Assembly (NCBI GenBank): GCA_900754775.1
Contig: CAAEDZ010000110.1
Span: forward strand, 1 to 6,981
DNA from: Clostridia bacterium
GTDB taxonomy: Bacteria > Bacillota_A > Clostridia > Christensenellales > Aristaeellaceae
Direction: 5' to 3'
Length of the DNA: 6,981 nt
Shown here piece by piece: positions 1 to 6,768 of the stretch. The notes beneath the pieces were generated by a model. That model made no database searches. It was not told where the DNA came from and was given only the letters and a program-made list of their open reading frames with translations. Each line of letters starts with the position of its first letter. Within the stretch, counting starts at the first letter, position 1. The position numbers and the translations under genes are program-made.

Positions 1-1589
1 ATCTCCTGCGCGCGGCCCTCTTCGTCGAGGGCGCGCACGGTGGAGCCGGTGCGCTCCCCCACCTGCGTCTTTTCCACCACGAAGTGGCGGTCGGCAAGGG
101 CGGCGATCTGCGGAAGATGGGTGACGCACAGCACCTGCCGCTTGCCGGCGATCATCGCCATCTTCTCGCCCACGGCCTGCGCCATGCGGCCGGAGACGCC
201 GGTGTCGATCTCGTCAAAGACCATTGCGCCGACGCCGTATTCGTCGGCGGAGACGGCCTTGAGCGCCAGCATCACGCGGGAGATCTCGCCGCCGGAGGCG
301 ATGGCGTTCAGCGGCTTGAGCGGCTCGCCGGGGTTGGGGGAGATGCGCATCTCCACGCGGTCGCCGCCGGTGGCGGTGATCTTTTCCGGCTCGACGGCGA
401 TCTCGAAGCGGGTCTTGCCCATGCCGAGATCGGAAAGGTGTCTGAGGATGCCGGCGGTGAGCTTTGCGGCGATGGCCCTGCGCGCCTCGGTGAGCGCGGC
501 GCAATCCTGCCGCAGGGCGGCGTCCATGCCCTTGAGCTGCTTTTTCCACTCGGAAACGCTGGCCTCGCCGCCGCTCAGGGCTTCCCTGCGCGCCTTTAAT
601 TCCTCGCCATAGGCGATGACGTCGGCAAGGTCGGGGCCGTAGCGCCCTTCGAGGCGGTGGATGAGGTCGAGGCGGGCATTGAGCTTTTCCAGCGCCCGCG
701 GGTCGCTCTCCACGCCCTCCAGGGCGTCGCGCAGCTCGTAGCCCGCGTCCTGCGCGGCGATGAACACTTCGCGCAGGCGCGCGGCAAGGGCGGAAAAGCG
801 CGCGTCGATGGGCGCGATGCCCTCCAGCGCATTGGCAGCGCGGCTCAAAAGCTCCTGTGCGCTGCCCGCGCCCTCGTAGGTGAGCTGATAGGCTTCGGAA
901 AGCGCCGCGCGGATGTGTTCGGCGTTTTCGAGGATGGCGGCGCGGCTCTCCAGTTCCTCTTCCTCGCCGGGGCGCAGTTTCGCCACCGTGATCTCGGCAA
1001 GGCGGCGCTCGATCTCGGCAAGCTCGCGCTCGCGGCCCTGCGCGTCATTGAGCGCGGCCTTGATCTTTCCCGCCAGCTGCATGCGCGCGCGATAGGCATC
1101 GCCAATGGCACGCACGCGCGCAAGATGTTCCTCGCCGCCGTACGCGTCGAGGAAGCCGAGGTGCTTTTCGGGGTCGAGAAGCGCCTGATGTTCATGCTGT
1201 CCGTGGATGTCCATGAGCAGAGCGGTGAGGGTTTTCAGCGCCGCCAGCGGCACCACCATGCCGGAGACGCGGCAGACGCTGCGGCCATTGGCGCTCAGTT
1301 CGCGCGAGACGGCGAGCATGCCGTCCTCGCAGGGCGCGCCCAGTTCCGCGGCCAGTTCCTGCGCGCGGGGGCAGTCGGAAACGTCAAAGAGCGCCTGTAC
1401 AGACGCCCTTTCCGCGCCGGTGCGCAAAAGCTCCCGCCCGGCGCGCGCGCCAAGCGCCAGCGACAGGCTGTCCACGACGATGGACTTGCCCGCGCCCGTT
1501 TCGCCGGTAAGCACATTGAAGCCCTGCGCAAACTCGATGGTGAGCCGCTCGATGAGGGCGATATTGCGGATGGAGATCTCCAGAAGCAC
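1..1589 (-). CDS. recN: DNA repair protein RecN (partial, C-terminus missing)
   Basis: RecN is an SMC-like ATPase that gathers at double-strand breaks and tethers DNA ends for RecA-dependent repair. The window holds 529 continuous codons from the start; RecN proteins are usually about 550-570 residues, so roughly 25-40 are missing beyond the left edge. Walker A is GETGAGKS (29-36), followed by the Q-loop region MDIHGQHEHQ (126-135) and a helical coiled-coil-like middle (about 155-380, with the ARYG-like EGRYG at 314-318). The ABC signature is ASGGEISR (431-438), Walker B is MVFDEIDTGVSG (456-467) and the H-loop is VTHLPQIAA (489-497). The start is the GTG at 1587-1589 (protein begins MLLEISIRNIALIERL); a weak GAGG lies 7 bases upstream. 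No ATG lies between it and the argR stop, which is in the same frame. Confidence 0.97.
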   Translation of the reverse strand, partial: MLLEISIRNIALIERLTIEFAQGFNVLTGETGAGKSIVVDSLSLALGARAGRELLRTGAERASVQALFDVSDCPRAQELAAELGAPCEDGMLAVSRELSANGRSVCRVSGMVVPLAALKTLTALLMDIHGQHEHQALLDPEKHLGFLDAYGGEEHLARVRAIGDAYRARMQLAGKIKAALNDAQGRERELAEIERRLAEITVAKLRPGEEEELESRAAILENAEHIRAALSEAYQLTYEGAGSAQELLSRAANALEGIAPIDARFSALAARLREVFIAAQDAGYELRDALEGVESDPRALEKLNARLDLIHRLEGRYGPDLADVIAYGEELKARREALSGGEASVSEWKKQLKGMDAALRQDCAALTEARRAIAAKLTAGILRHLSDLGMGKTRFEIAVEPEKITATGGDRVEMRISPNPGEPLKPLNAIASGGEISRVMLALKAVSADEYGVGAMVFDEIDTGVSGRMAQAVGEKMAMIAGKRQVLCVTHLPQIAALADRHFVVEKTQVGERTGSTVRALDEEGRAQE

Positions 1590-1601
1590 GGCTGCGCCTC
1601 G

Positions 1602-2054
1602 CTATCGTTTGATGAGCGCGTGGAAGCGGCTGACGACGCTCTCGACCGCCTCTTCCGAGCGCGCGATGACCAGAATGGTATTGTCCCCGGCGATGGTGCC
1701 CAGAAGCTCCGGCCATTTGAGCGAGTCTATGGCTTCGGCGGCGGCCTGGGCGCTGGCGGAGATGGTCTTGATGACGATGAGGTTGACGGCGCTCTCGATG
1801 GACATCACCGACTCCGCCAGTATGCGGATAAAACGCTCGCTCATGCCCTTTTCCGCGCGCTCGGCGGTGGCGTATTTGTAGCCGCCGTTTTCCGAGAGCA
1901 CTTTCAAAAGCCGCAGCTCCTTGATGTCGCGCGAGACGGTTGCCTGCGTGACCTTCACGCCGCGGGCCTTTAGCTCCGCGGCCAATTCCTCCTGTGTTTC
2001 GATGTCCTTTTTATCAATGATGTCCAGTATCAGATCGTGGCGTACGCTTTTCAT
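1602..2054 (-). CDS. argR: Arginine repressor ArgR/AhrC
   Basis: ArgR is a hexameric transcription factor that binds ARG-box operators when L-arginine is present, repressing arginine biosynthesis genes and, in Firmicutes, activating catabolic ones. The protein has 150 residues, the standard length. The N-terminal winged helix-turn-helix covers about 1-65 with the hallmark TQATVSRDIKELRL (36-49). The C-terminal oligomerisation and arginine-binding domain covers about 75-150 with GTIAGDNTILVI (119-130). In this motif the second Asp of the familiar GDD is Asn125. The open frame runs upstream to 2228, but the ATG at 2052-2054 is the start: a perfect AGGAGG lies 7 bases before it, and homologues begin with a similar MKxxRH sequence. 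The gene lies 28 bp after nadK and 12 bp before recN, its usual neighbour in Firmicutes. Confidence 0.97.
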   Translation of the reverse strand: MKSVRHDLILDIIDKKDIETQEELAAELKARGVKVTQATVSRDIKELRLLKVLSENGGYKYATAERAEKGMSERFIRILAESVMSIESAVNLIVIKTISASAQAAAEAIDSLKWPELLGTIAGDNTILVIARSEEAVESVVSRFHALIKR

Positions 2055-2061
2055 CCCGGAG

Positions 2062-2067
2062 CCTCCT
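2062..2067 (-). promoter_or_regulatory. Ribosome binding site of argR (decides the start)
   Basis: A perfect AGGAGG on the minus strand lies 7 bases before the ATG at 2052-2054. It shows that the longer open frame reaching to 2228, which overlaps the end of nadK, is not the real N-terminus. Confidence 0.8.
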
Positions 2068-2082
2068 GGTGATTTTTGAGGT

Positions 2083-2925
2083 TCAGTGCGTCCACTGCGA
2101 AAGTTTTTTGCGCAGCAGGCCGAAATAATCGCGCTCCCGCAGGCGCACGAAGCGCGCCGCGCGCTTGCTCTTGACGATGGTGATCTGCGCGCGCTCCTCG
2201 GACAGTTCCAGGGTGCGGCGACCATCAAGCACGGCGTGGGTGGCGGAGGCGTCGCCCAGCACGCGCACGCTGATGCGGTCGCCCGCGGAGGCGACGAAGG
2301 GCCGCGCGCTCATGGTGTGCGGGCAGACGGGCGTCAGCACAAAGCAGTCCAGCCCCGGCGAGACGATGGGGCCGCCGGCGGAGAGCGAATAGGCGGTCGA
2401 GCCCGTGGCGCTGGCGACGATGAGGCCATCGCCGGAGATGCGGTCCAGCAGCGTGCCGTTCACCATCAGTTCCACGGAGAGAATGCCCACCGAGCGCCCG
2501 CGGCGCATGATGCAGACCTCGTTGAGAGCGAACATGCTCTTTGGGTCCTCGCCCTCGATCTCCATAATCATGCGCTCTTCCATGGCGCCTTCTCCGGCAA
2601 AGAGGCGCTCAAAATCCTCCTCGATGTCATCCGGCTCCACTTCGGAGAGGAAGCCGACGCGCCCGAGGTCGATGCCAAGCATGGGTATATCGTTGGGGAT
2701 GGCGACATCCAGCGCCGAGAGCAATGTGCCGTCGCCGCCAAGCACACAGAGAAGGTCGCAGTCCGAAAAGCTCTTCGCGGCTTCGCGGCGGAACGCGGAG
2801 GCGAGGCTGGGGTCGAGGCGCAAGGCAACATCGTGCTGTTCCAGCACGTTGATGACCCTGCGTGCGACGGGAAGACCCGCGGATTTCTTCGGGTTCCACA
2901 TCACGCCCACCGTTCGGATGTCCAC
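2083..2925 (-). CDS. nadK: NAD kinase
   Basis: NadK phosphorylates NAD to NADP using ATP or polyphosphate, the only route to NADP in the cytoplasm. From the GTG at 2925 the protein has 280 residues, normal for the family. The phosphate-binding GGDGT is at residues 63-67, NEV at 135-137, and the long conserved stretch around GDGLIVASATGSTAYSLSAG at 165-184; a beta-sandwich C-terminal domain follows. ASATGSTAY replaces the common STPTGSTAY, a mild change. The start is uncertain. GTG at 2923-2925 has GGGGAG 8 bases upstream. An in-frame GTG at 2932-2934 would add three residues but has only a distant AAGG. The nearest upstream ATG (2939-2941) is in another frame. The gene follows the only AT-rich gap of the cluster and stops 28 bp before argR, an order typical of Clostridia. 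Confidence 0.96.
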   Translation of the reverse strand: MDIRTVGVMWNPKKSAGLPVARRVINVLEQHDVALRLDPSLASAFRREAAKSFSDCDLLCVLGGDGTLLSALDVAIPNDIPMLGIDLGRVGFLSEVEPDDIEEDFERLFAGEGAMEERMIMEIEGEDPKSMFALNEVCIMRRGRSVGILSVELMVNGTLLDRISGDGLIVASATGSTAYSLSAGGPIVSPGLDCFVLTPVCPHTMSARPFVASAGDRISVRVLGDASATHAVLDGRRTLELSEERAQITIVKSKRAARFVRLRERDYFGLLRKKLSQWTH

Positions 2926-2933
2926 GCAGACCA

Positions 2934-2939
2934 CTCCCC
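2934..2939 (-). promoter_or_regulatory. Probable ribosome binding site of nadK
   Basis: The minus strand reads GGGGAG, 8 bases before the GTG at 2923-2925. This spacing supports that codon over the in-frame GTG at 2932-2934, which the motif itself overlaps. A second purine-rich motif, AGAAGG, lies a little farther upstream and is better placed for an out-of-frame ATG at 2939-2941. Confidence 0.45.
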
Positions 2940-2952
2940 ATTTCTACCTTCT

Positions 2953-2981
2953 ATGGTATACAAAATCGCCGCGAGAAACAA
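2953..2981 (-). promoter_or_regulatory. Weak candidate promoter ahead of nadK
   Basis: In the gap between tlyA and nadK the minus strand has TTGTTT (2976-2981), a 17-base spacer, and TACCAT (2953-2958). The match to the housekeeping consensus is 3 of 6 at -35 and 4 of 6 at -10. TATACC two bases earlier is another possible -10 but leaves a 15-base spacer. The segment is the most AT-rich gap in the window, with an AT-rich end of tlyA upstream of it. If real, it would let nadK-argR-recN be transcribed separately from the isoprenoid genes. The match is poor and could be chance. Confidence 0.22.
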
Positions 2982-2984
2982 GGG

Positions 2985-3806
2985 CTATTCAGACATTTTA
3001 ATAAATTTGTCATATGCTCGGCGTATCGTGTCGGAAATCGCATATTCATGCAGCGGCTGCGCCCCCGCGTCGGCGGGAACGATGTAGAGAAGAAACTCTA
3101 TGTTCCCTTCCGGGCCGCGAATGGGCGAAAAATCCAGCCCCGCGCACTGCCAGCCCAGCGTGGGCACGAAGGCGGCGATCTCCTCCAGCACACGCTGGTG
3201 GACGCGCGCATCGCGCACCACGCCCTTCTCCCCCACATCCTCGCGCGGAGCCTCGAACTGCGGCTTGACGAGCGCCACAAAGCGCCTTCGCGGCCCGTCC
3301 AGCACGGAAAGCGCCGCGGGCAGCACGGCTTTGAGCGAGATGAAGGACACGTCCGTCGCCCCGAACGAGGGGCGCGCGGGAAAGTCCTCCGGCCGCAGAA
3401 AGCGGGCGTTGACGCGCTCCATGACCGTCACGCGCGCGTCCGAACGCAGGCGGTAATCCAGCAGGTTGTAGCCCACGTCCACGGCGTAAATATGCTCCGC
3501 GCCCGCGCGCAAAAGCACGTCGGTAAAGCCGCCGGTGGAAGCGCCCACGTCCACGCACGTCTCGCCCCGGACGTCAAGGTCAAAGACCTCCAGCGCCTTT
3601 TTCAGCTTGTGCGCGCCGCGGCTGACATAAGGGTCGAGCGCGCCGCGAACGCGCATGGTCTCCTTGTCCGAGACCAGTTCGCCCGGGCTTTTCAATTTGC
3701 GCTCGCCGGCAAAGGCGCGGCCCTCCATGATGAGGGCGCGGGCCAGCGCGAGGCTCTCCAGATTCAGTTCTTCCAAGAGGCGCTCGTCGGCGCGGCGCTT
3801 TTTCAT
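2985..3806 (-). CDS. tlyA: TlyA-family rRNA (cytidine-2'-O)-methyltransferase
   Basis: TlyA proteins use S-adenosylmethionine to 2'-O-methylate cytidines in 16S and/or 23S rRNA at the subunit interface; many databases still call them hemolysin A. This one has 273 residues. An N-terminal S4 RNA-binding domain (about 5-60, with ALARALIMEGRAF) leads into SRGAHKLKKAL (62-72) and an FtsJ-type Rossmann methyltransferase domain with the SAM loop VGASTGGF (87-94). The expected K-D-K-E catalytic tetrad is present: Lys67, Asp152 (TDVSF), Lys181 (VKPQFE) and Glu237 (NIEF). Its length and termini resemble the longer type II TlyA of Mycobacterium, so activity on both rRNAs is possible but unproven. The ATG at 3804-3806 overlaps the dxs stop (ATGA) and has GGGAGG 8 bases upstream. 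The last ten codons are markedly AT-rich. Confidence 0.95.
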   Translation of the reverse strand: MKKRRADERLLEELNLESLALARALIMEGRAFAGERKLKSPGELVSDKETMRVRGALDPYVSRGAHKLKKALEVFDLDVRGETCVDVGASTGGFTDVLLRAGAEHIYAVDVGYNLLDYRLRSDARVTVMERVNARFLRPEDFPARPSFGATDVSFISLKAVLPAALSVLDGPRRRFVALVKPQFEAPREDVGEKGVVRDARVHQRVLEEIAAFVPTLGWQCAGLDFSPIRGPEGNIEFLLYIVPADAGAQPLHEYAISDTIRRAYDKFIKMSE

Positions 3807-5662
3807 CGGCCCAGCCTCCCAAGCACGCTCGCGGCAAGGCTGTCAGCGTCGAGACCGCAGGTGCGCAGCTGGCTTTGCACGGAGGCATGTTCGATAAAGC
3901 GGTCCGGCACGCAGAGCGTCATGACCTCATGGCCGGGCGCATTCTTTGCGGCCCACGAAAGCACGCGCTCGCCCAGACCGCCGGAAAGCACATTTTCCTC
4001 CACAGTCACCCAAAGCGGCGCTTTGAGGGAGGCGTGCAGCATATCCCCGTCCATGGGCTTGACAAAGCGCGCGTCCACCACGCCGGCGCGGACGCCGTGG
4101 TGCATCAACTCTATGCAGGCGTTGAGCGCCGGTTGCACCATGCGGCCCACGGCGAAAAAGACCACGTCCTCGCCGTCGGTCAAAAGCTCCCATTCGCCTG
4201 CGCGCAGCGGCTTGTGCGTTTCCAGACGCGCGCCAAGGTCCTCGCTGTCCTTGGGGTAGCGGATGGCCATGGGGCCCTCGTATTCGGCGGAGAGGCGGAT
4301 AAGGCGCTTCAGATCGCGCACGTCGCGCGGCGCGGCCACCACCATGTTGGGCAGCATGGCAAGATAGCTCAGGTCGAACACGCCCTGATGGGTGACGCCG
4401 TCCGCGCCCACCAGCCCGGCGCGGTCGATGAGGAAGGTCACGGGCAGAGCGTTTACGCACACATCGGTGGCGATCTGGTCAAAGGCGCGCTGCAAAAAGG
4501 TGGAATAGATGGCCACGTAGGGCTTCATGCCCGAGGCGGCCATGCCCGCCGCCATGGTGACGGCGTGTTCCTCGGCGATGCCCACATCGTAAAAGCGCTT
4601 GGGGTAAGCCTTGCCGAACACCTCCATGCCGGTGCCGGTGGGCATGGCGGCGGTGATGGCGCAGATGCGGATGTCGTTCTCGGCCAGCGCCGCGAGTTCG
4701 GCGGCGGCCACGCGGCCGCAGGCGGTGCGCTGATCGCCACGCTGCTCGCCCGTTTCCACCAGAAAGGGCGCAACACCGTGGTAGGTGTCCGGGTGGGACT
4801 CGGCGGGCACGTAGCCCTTGCCCTTGGTGGTGACGATGTGGAGGATCTGCGGGCCCTTTTCCTCCTTCGCGCGACGGAGGATGCGGATCAGCACCTTGAG
4901 GTCGTGCCCGTCCACGGGGCCGATGTAGCGAAAGCCAAGGGCGTCGAAGAACTTGCCGTCCACAAACGGCGTCTTCAGCCAATCGCGAAACTTTTCCACG
5001 AAGCGGAACACCGGCGCGCCCACGCCGGGAATGCGCTCCAGCCCCTGCCGCACGCCGCGCTTGATGGCGCGGTAGGTGCGCGACTGGCGCAGACCCGTGA
5101 GGTAATTCGAGAGCGCGCCGACATTGCGGGAGATGGACATCTCGTTGTCGTTGAGGATGACGAGCATGCGCGTCTCGGACTGCCCCGCGTCGTTGAGGGC
5201 TTCGTAGCACATGCCGCCGGTGAGCGCGCCATCGCCGACCACGGCGACGACGTGATAATCGTCCCCCATCACATCGCGCGTGCGCGCCATGCCCAGCGCC
5301 GCCGAAATGGCCGTGGAGGCGTGCCCGGCGGTAAAGGCATCGCACTCGCTCTCCGTCACGCGGGGAAAGCCGCTGACGCCGCCCTCCTCGCGCAGCGTGT
5401 CGCGCAGGGCGGCAAAGCGCCCGGTGAGCATCTTGTGGGCGTAGCACTGGTGGCCCACGTCGAACACCAGTTTGTCTTCCGGGCAGTCAAAGACATAGTG
5501 GAGCGCCAGCGTCAGCTCCACCGCCCCGAGGTTCGAGGCGAGGTGCCCGCCGTGGCGCGCCACCGTCTGGATGATCTCCGCGCGCATCTCCGCGGCCAGA
5601 GCCGTGAGTTCGCGCAGGGAGAGGTTTTTGATGTCTGCGGGACTGTGTATTTCCTCCAGCAA
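3803..5662 (-). CDS. dxs: 1-deoxy-D-xylulose-5-phosphate synthase
   Basis: Dxs (619 residues, the usual length) is a thiamine diphosphate enzyme that joins pyruvate and glyceraldehyde 3-phosphate to give DXP, the first step of the MEP isoprenoid pathway and a precursor of thiamine and pyridoxal. Visible sites: GGH (38-40), DVGHQ (68-72), the ThDP/Mg motif GDGALTGG (143-150) ending in NDN (171-173), IGPVDGHD (247-254), TYHGV with His295, and GIAEEHAVT (361-369) holding the catalytic Glu364. DRAGLVGADG (413-422) carries the substrate-binding Arg414, and a transketolase C-terminal domain follows. The start is a TTG: no ATG or GTG fits the conserved N-terminus, and AAGGGG lies 8 bases upstream, overlapping the ispA stop. 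The gene overlaps tlyA by ATGA (3803-3806). Small departures, such as GHASTAIS for the usual GHSSTSIS, do not touch catalytic residues. Confidence 0.98.
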   Translation of the reverse strand: MLEEIHSPADIKNLSLRELTALAAEMRAEIIQTVARHGGHLASNLGAVELTLALHYVFDCPEDKLVFDVGHQCYAHKMLTGRFAALRDTLREEGGVSGFPRVTESECDAFTAGHASTAISAALGMARTRDVMGDDYHVVAVVGDGALTGGMCYEALNDAGQSETRMLVILNDNEMSISRNVGALSNYLTGLRQSRTYRAIKRGVRQGLERIPGVGAPVFRFVEKFRDWLKTPFVDGKFFDALGFRYIGPVDGHDLKVLIRILRRAKEEKGPQILHIVTTKGKGYVPAESHPDTYHGVAPFLVETGEQRGDQRTACGRVAAAELAALAENDIRICAITAAMPTGTGMEVFGKAYPKRFYDVGIAEEHAVTMAAGMAASGMKPYVAIYSTFLQRAFDQIATDVCVNALPVTFLIDRAGLVGADGVTHQGVFDLSYLAMLPNMVVAAPRDVRDLKRLIRLSAEYEGPMAIRYPKDSEDLGARLETHKPLRAGEWELLTDGEDVVFFAVGRMVQPALNACIELMHHGVRAGVVDARFVKPMDGDMLHASLKAPLWVTVEENVLSGGLGERVLSWAAKNAPGHEVMTLCVPDRFIEHASVQSQLRTCGLDADSLAASVLGRLGR

Positions 5663-5670
5663 CTTTCGTA

Positions 5671-5676
5671 CCCCTT
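5671..5676 (-). promoter_or_regulatory. Ribosome binding site of dxs (decides the TTG start)
   Basis: The minus strand reads AAGGGG here, 8 bases before the TTG at 5660-5662. It overlaps the TAA stop of ispA (5675-5677). Ribosomes ending ispA translation would be placed directly on the dxs start, which may compensate for the weak TTG codon. The assignment is by motif and spacing only. Confidence 0.6.
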
Positions 5677-6556
5677 ACTTCGTGCGGTCCACCATGGAAT
5701 CAACGAGCGCGCGGAAAAAGTCCGCACGATCACCGAAGGGTTCCAGCGCGGTGAGGGCGGCTATGTGTTCGCTCTCCACGCGCGCGCGCGTCTTCTCCAC
5801 GCCGTATACCGATATGCAGGTCAGTTTGCCGCTCTTTGCGTCCTTGCCGAGGGTCTTGCCCACCTCGGCGGCGTCGCCGGTGACGTCGAGCAGGTCGTCC
5901 GTAGCCTGAAAGAGCAGGCCGAAGGCTTCCGCGTAGCGCGTGAGCGCAGTCAGTTCCGCCTCGGAAGCGCCGCAGAGGCGGCAGGCGGCGCGCAGCGGGT
6001 AGATGAACATGCAGGCCGTCTTGCCATGCTGTATGTCTTCGAGCATCCGCTCGCGCGCTTCCTCGGGCACACCGTTTCTCTCGCTGTCCAGATCGAAGCA
6101 CTGGCCGAGGACCATGCCCTTCGCGCCGGAGCCGCGCGCGATCTCCGCCATCGCCTCCAGACAGGGGCGGGCGCGGGCTTCGTCCCGCAGGGAGGCGGCG
6201 AGCATCGTTTCAAAGGCGCCGTTGAGCAGGCCGTCGCCGGCGAGGATGGCCTGTCCCACGCCGTAGACCACGTGGTTGGTGGGGCGGCCGCGGCGCAGGG
6301 TATCGTCGTCCATGCCGGGCAGATCGTCGTGGATGAGCGAATAGGTGTGGATCATCTCCACGGCGCAGGCAAAGTCCAGCGCCTCGGGCGCGCCGCCAAG
6401 CAGATCGGCAGCCGCCAGCAGCATCGCGGGGCGCAGGCGCTTGCCGCCGGCCATGACGCTGTAACGCATGGCCTCGCCCACGATGGGGCCGCCGCCGGGC
6501 AAGAGCTGTTCAAGGCGCGCCTCCACGCGGGCGGCGTATTCTTTGAGCGTCGTCAT
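5675..6556 (-). CDS. ispA: Short-chain polyprenyl synthase, probably farnesyl diphosphate synthase (IspA)
   Basis: This cytoplasmic trans-prenyltransferase has 293 residues, typical for bacterial FPP synthases. It adds IPP to DMAPP and then GPP, making farnesyl diphosphate for undecaprenyl phosphate and quinone synthesis. The IPP-binding GGKRLRP sits at residues 37-43. The first Asp-rich motif, DDLPGMD (77-83), has the DDxxxxD spacing of bacterial FPP synthases, and the second, DDLLD (220-224), is intact. Other conserved sites are KT (179-180), GQ (151-152) and GKTLGKD (233-239). Tyr72, five residues before the first Asp motif, is an aromatic chain-length gate and favours FPP over GGPP as product (inference from family studies). 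The ATG shares ATGA with the xseB stop, and GGAGGGAG lies 7-10 bases upstream. The gene ends 12 bp before dxs. GGPP synthase is the main alternative. Confidence 0.95.
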   Translation of the reverse strand: MTTLKEYAARVEARLEQLLPGGGPIVGEAMRYSVMAGGKRLRPAMLLAAADLLGGAPEALDFACAVEMIHTYSLIHDDLPGMDDDTLRRGRPTNHVVYGVGQAILAGDGLLNGAFETMLAASLRDEARARPCLEAMAEIARGSGAKGMVLGQCFDLDSERNGVPEEARERMLEDIQHGKTACMFIYPLRAACRLCGASEAELTALTRYAEAFGLLFQATDDLLDVTGDAAEVGKTLGKDAKSGKLTCISVYGVEKTRARVESEHIAALTALEPFGDRADFFRALVDSMVDRTK

Positions 6557-6768
6557 TCGTCTTCTCCCTCCAGCGGTTCCTCGCCGCTCTCCGTCAGTAC
6601 GCGGATGCGCTTGTCGCCCTCCTCCAGCAGCGCTTCGAGGCGCTTTTTCAGCGCCATGCCGCGCTCAAAGGCCTGAAAGGCCTCCTCCAGCGGTAGCGAG
6701 CCGCTTTCAAGGCCGCGCACCAGCGATTCCAGTTCGTCCATGCCCGATTCAAAGGTGAAGTTCTCCAT
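6553..6768 (-). CDS. xseB: Exodeoxyribonuclease VII small subunit
   Basis: This is a 71-residue protein, a normal length for XseB (about 60-85). It is the non-catalytic subunit that wraps around XseA in exonuclease VII. The sequence is the expected short acidic helical hairpin: FESGMDELESLVRGLESG (residues 6-23), the conserved turn SLPLEEAFQAFERGM (24-38), and a second helix ALKKRLEALLEEGDKRI (39-55), then a short acidic tail. The ATG at 6766-6768 is preceded by a GGAGG six bases upstream, which lies inside the end of xseA; the two genes overlap by 20 bp. The TGA stop overlaps the ispA start as ATGA (6553-6556), so XseA, XseB and IspA are probably translated in a coupled way. Nothing is unusual in the sequence. 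Confidence 0.96.
   Translation of the reverse strand: MENFTFESGMDELESLVRGLESGSLPLEEAFQAFERGMALKKRLEALLEEGDKRIRVLTESGEEPLEGEDE

Noticed and set aside
657..1973. A 438-codon plus-strand open frame opposite argR and recN
   Set aside because: It has the same biased composition, no motif, and covers well-supported minus-strand genes, so it is a shadow.
2055..2082. Possible hairpin (GGAG/CTCC) around the argR ribosome site as a regulator or terminator
   Set aside because: The arms are only about four bases with almost no loop and no U-run, too small to be a believable structure.
2055..2228. N-terminal extension of argR by 58 residues
   Set aside because: The extension overlaps the end of nadK in another frame, looks like noise (Ser, Arg and Cys rich), and the perfect AGGAGG before the ATG at 2052-2054 explains the real start.
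2862..4259. A 465-codon plus-strand open frame opposite nadK, tlyA and dxs
   Set aside because: It is a low-complexity, Arg/Ala/His-rich shadow that crosses several real gene boundaries on the other strand.
3875..6676. A 933-codon open frame on the plus strand, opposite tlyA-dxs-ispA-xseB
   Set aside because: Its translation is rich in Ala, Gly, Arg and His without any recognisable domain, and it lies opposite genes with intact family motifs. Long antisense frames are expected where third codon positions are mostly G or C, because stop codons become rare in the mirrored frame.
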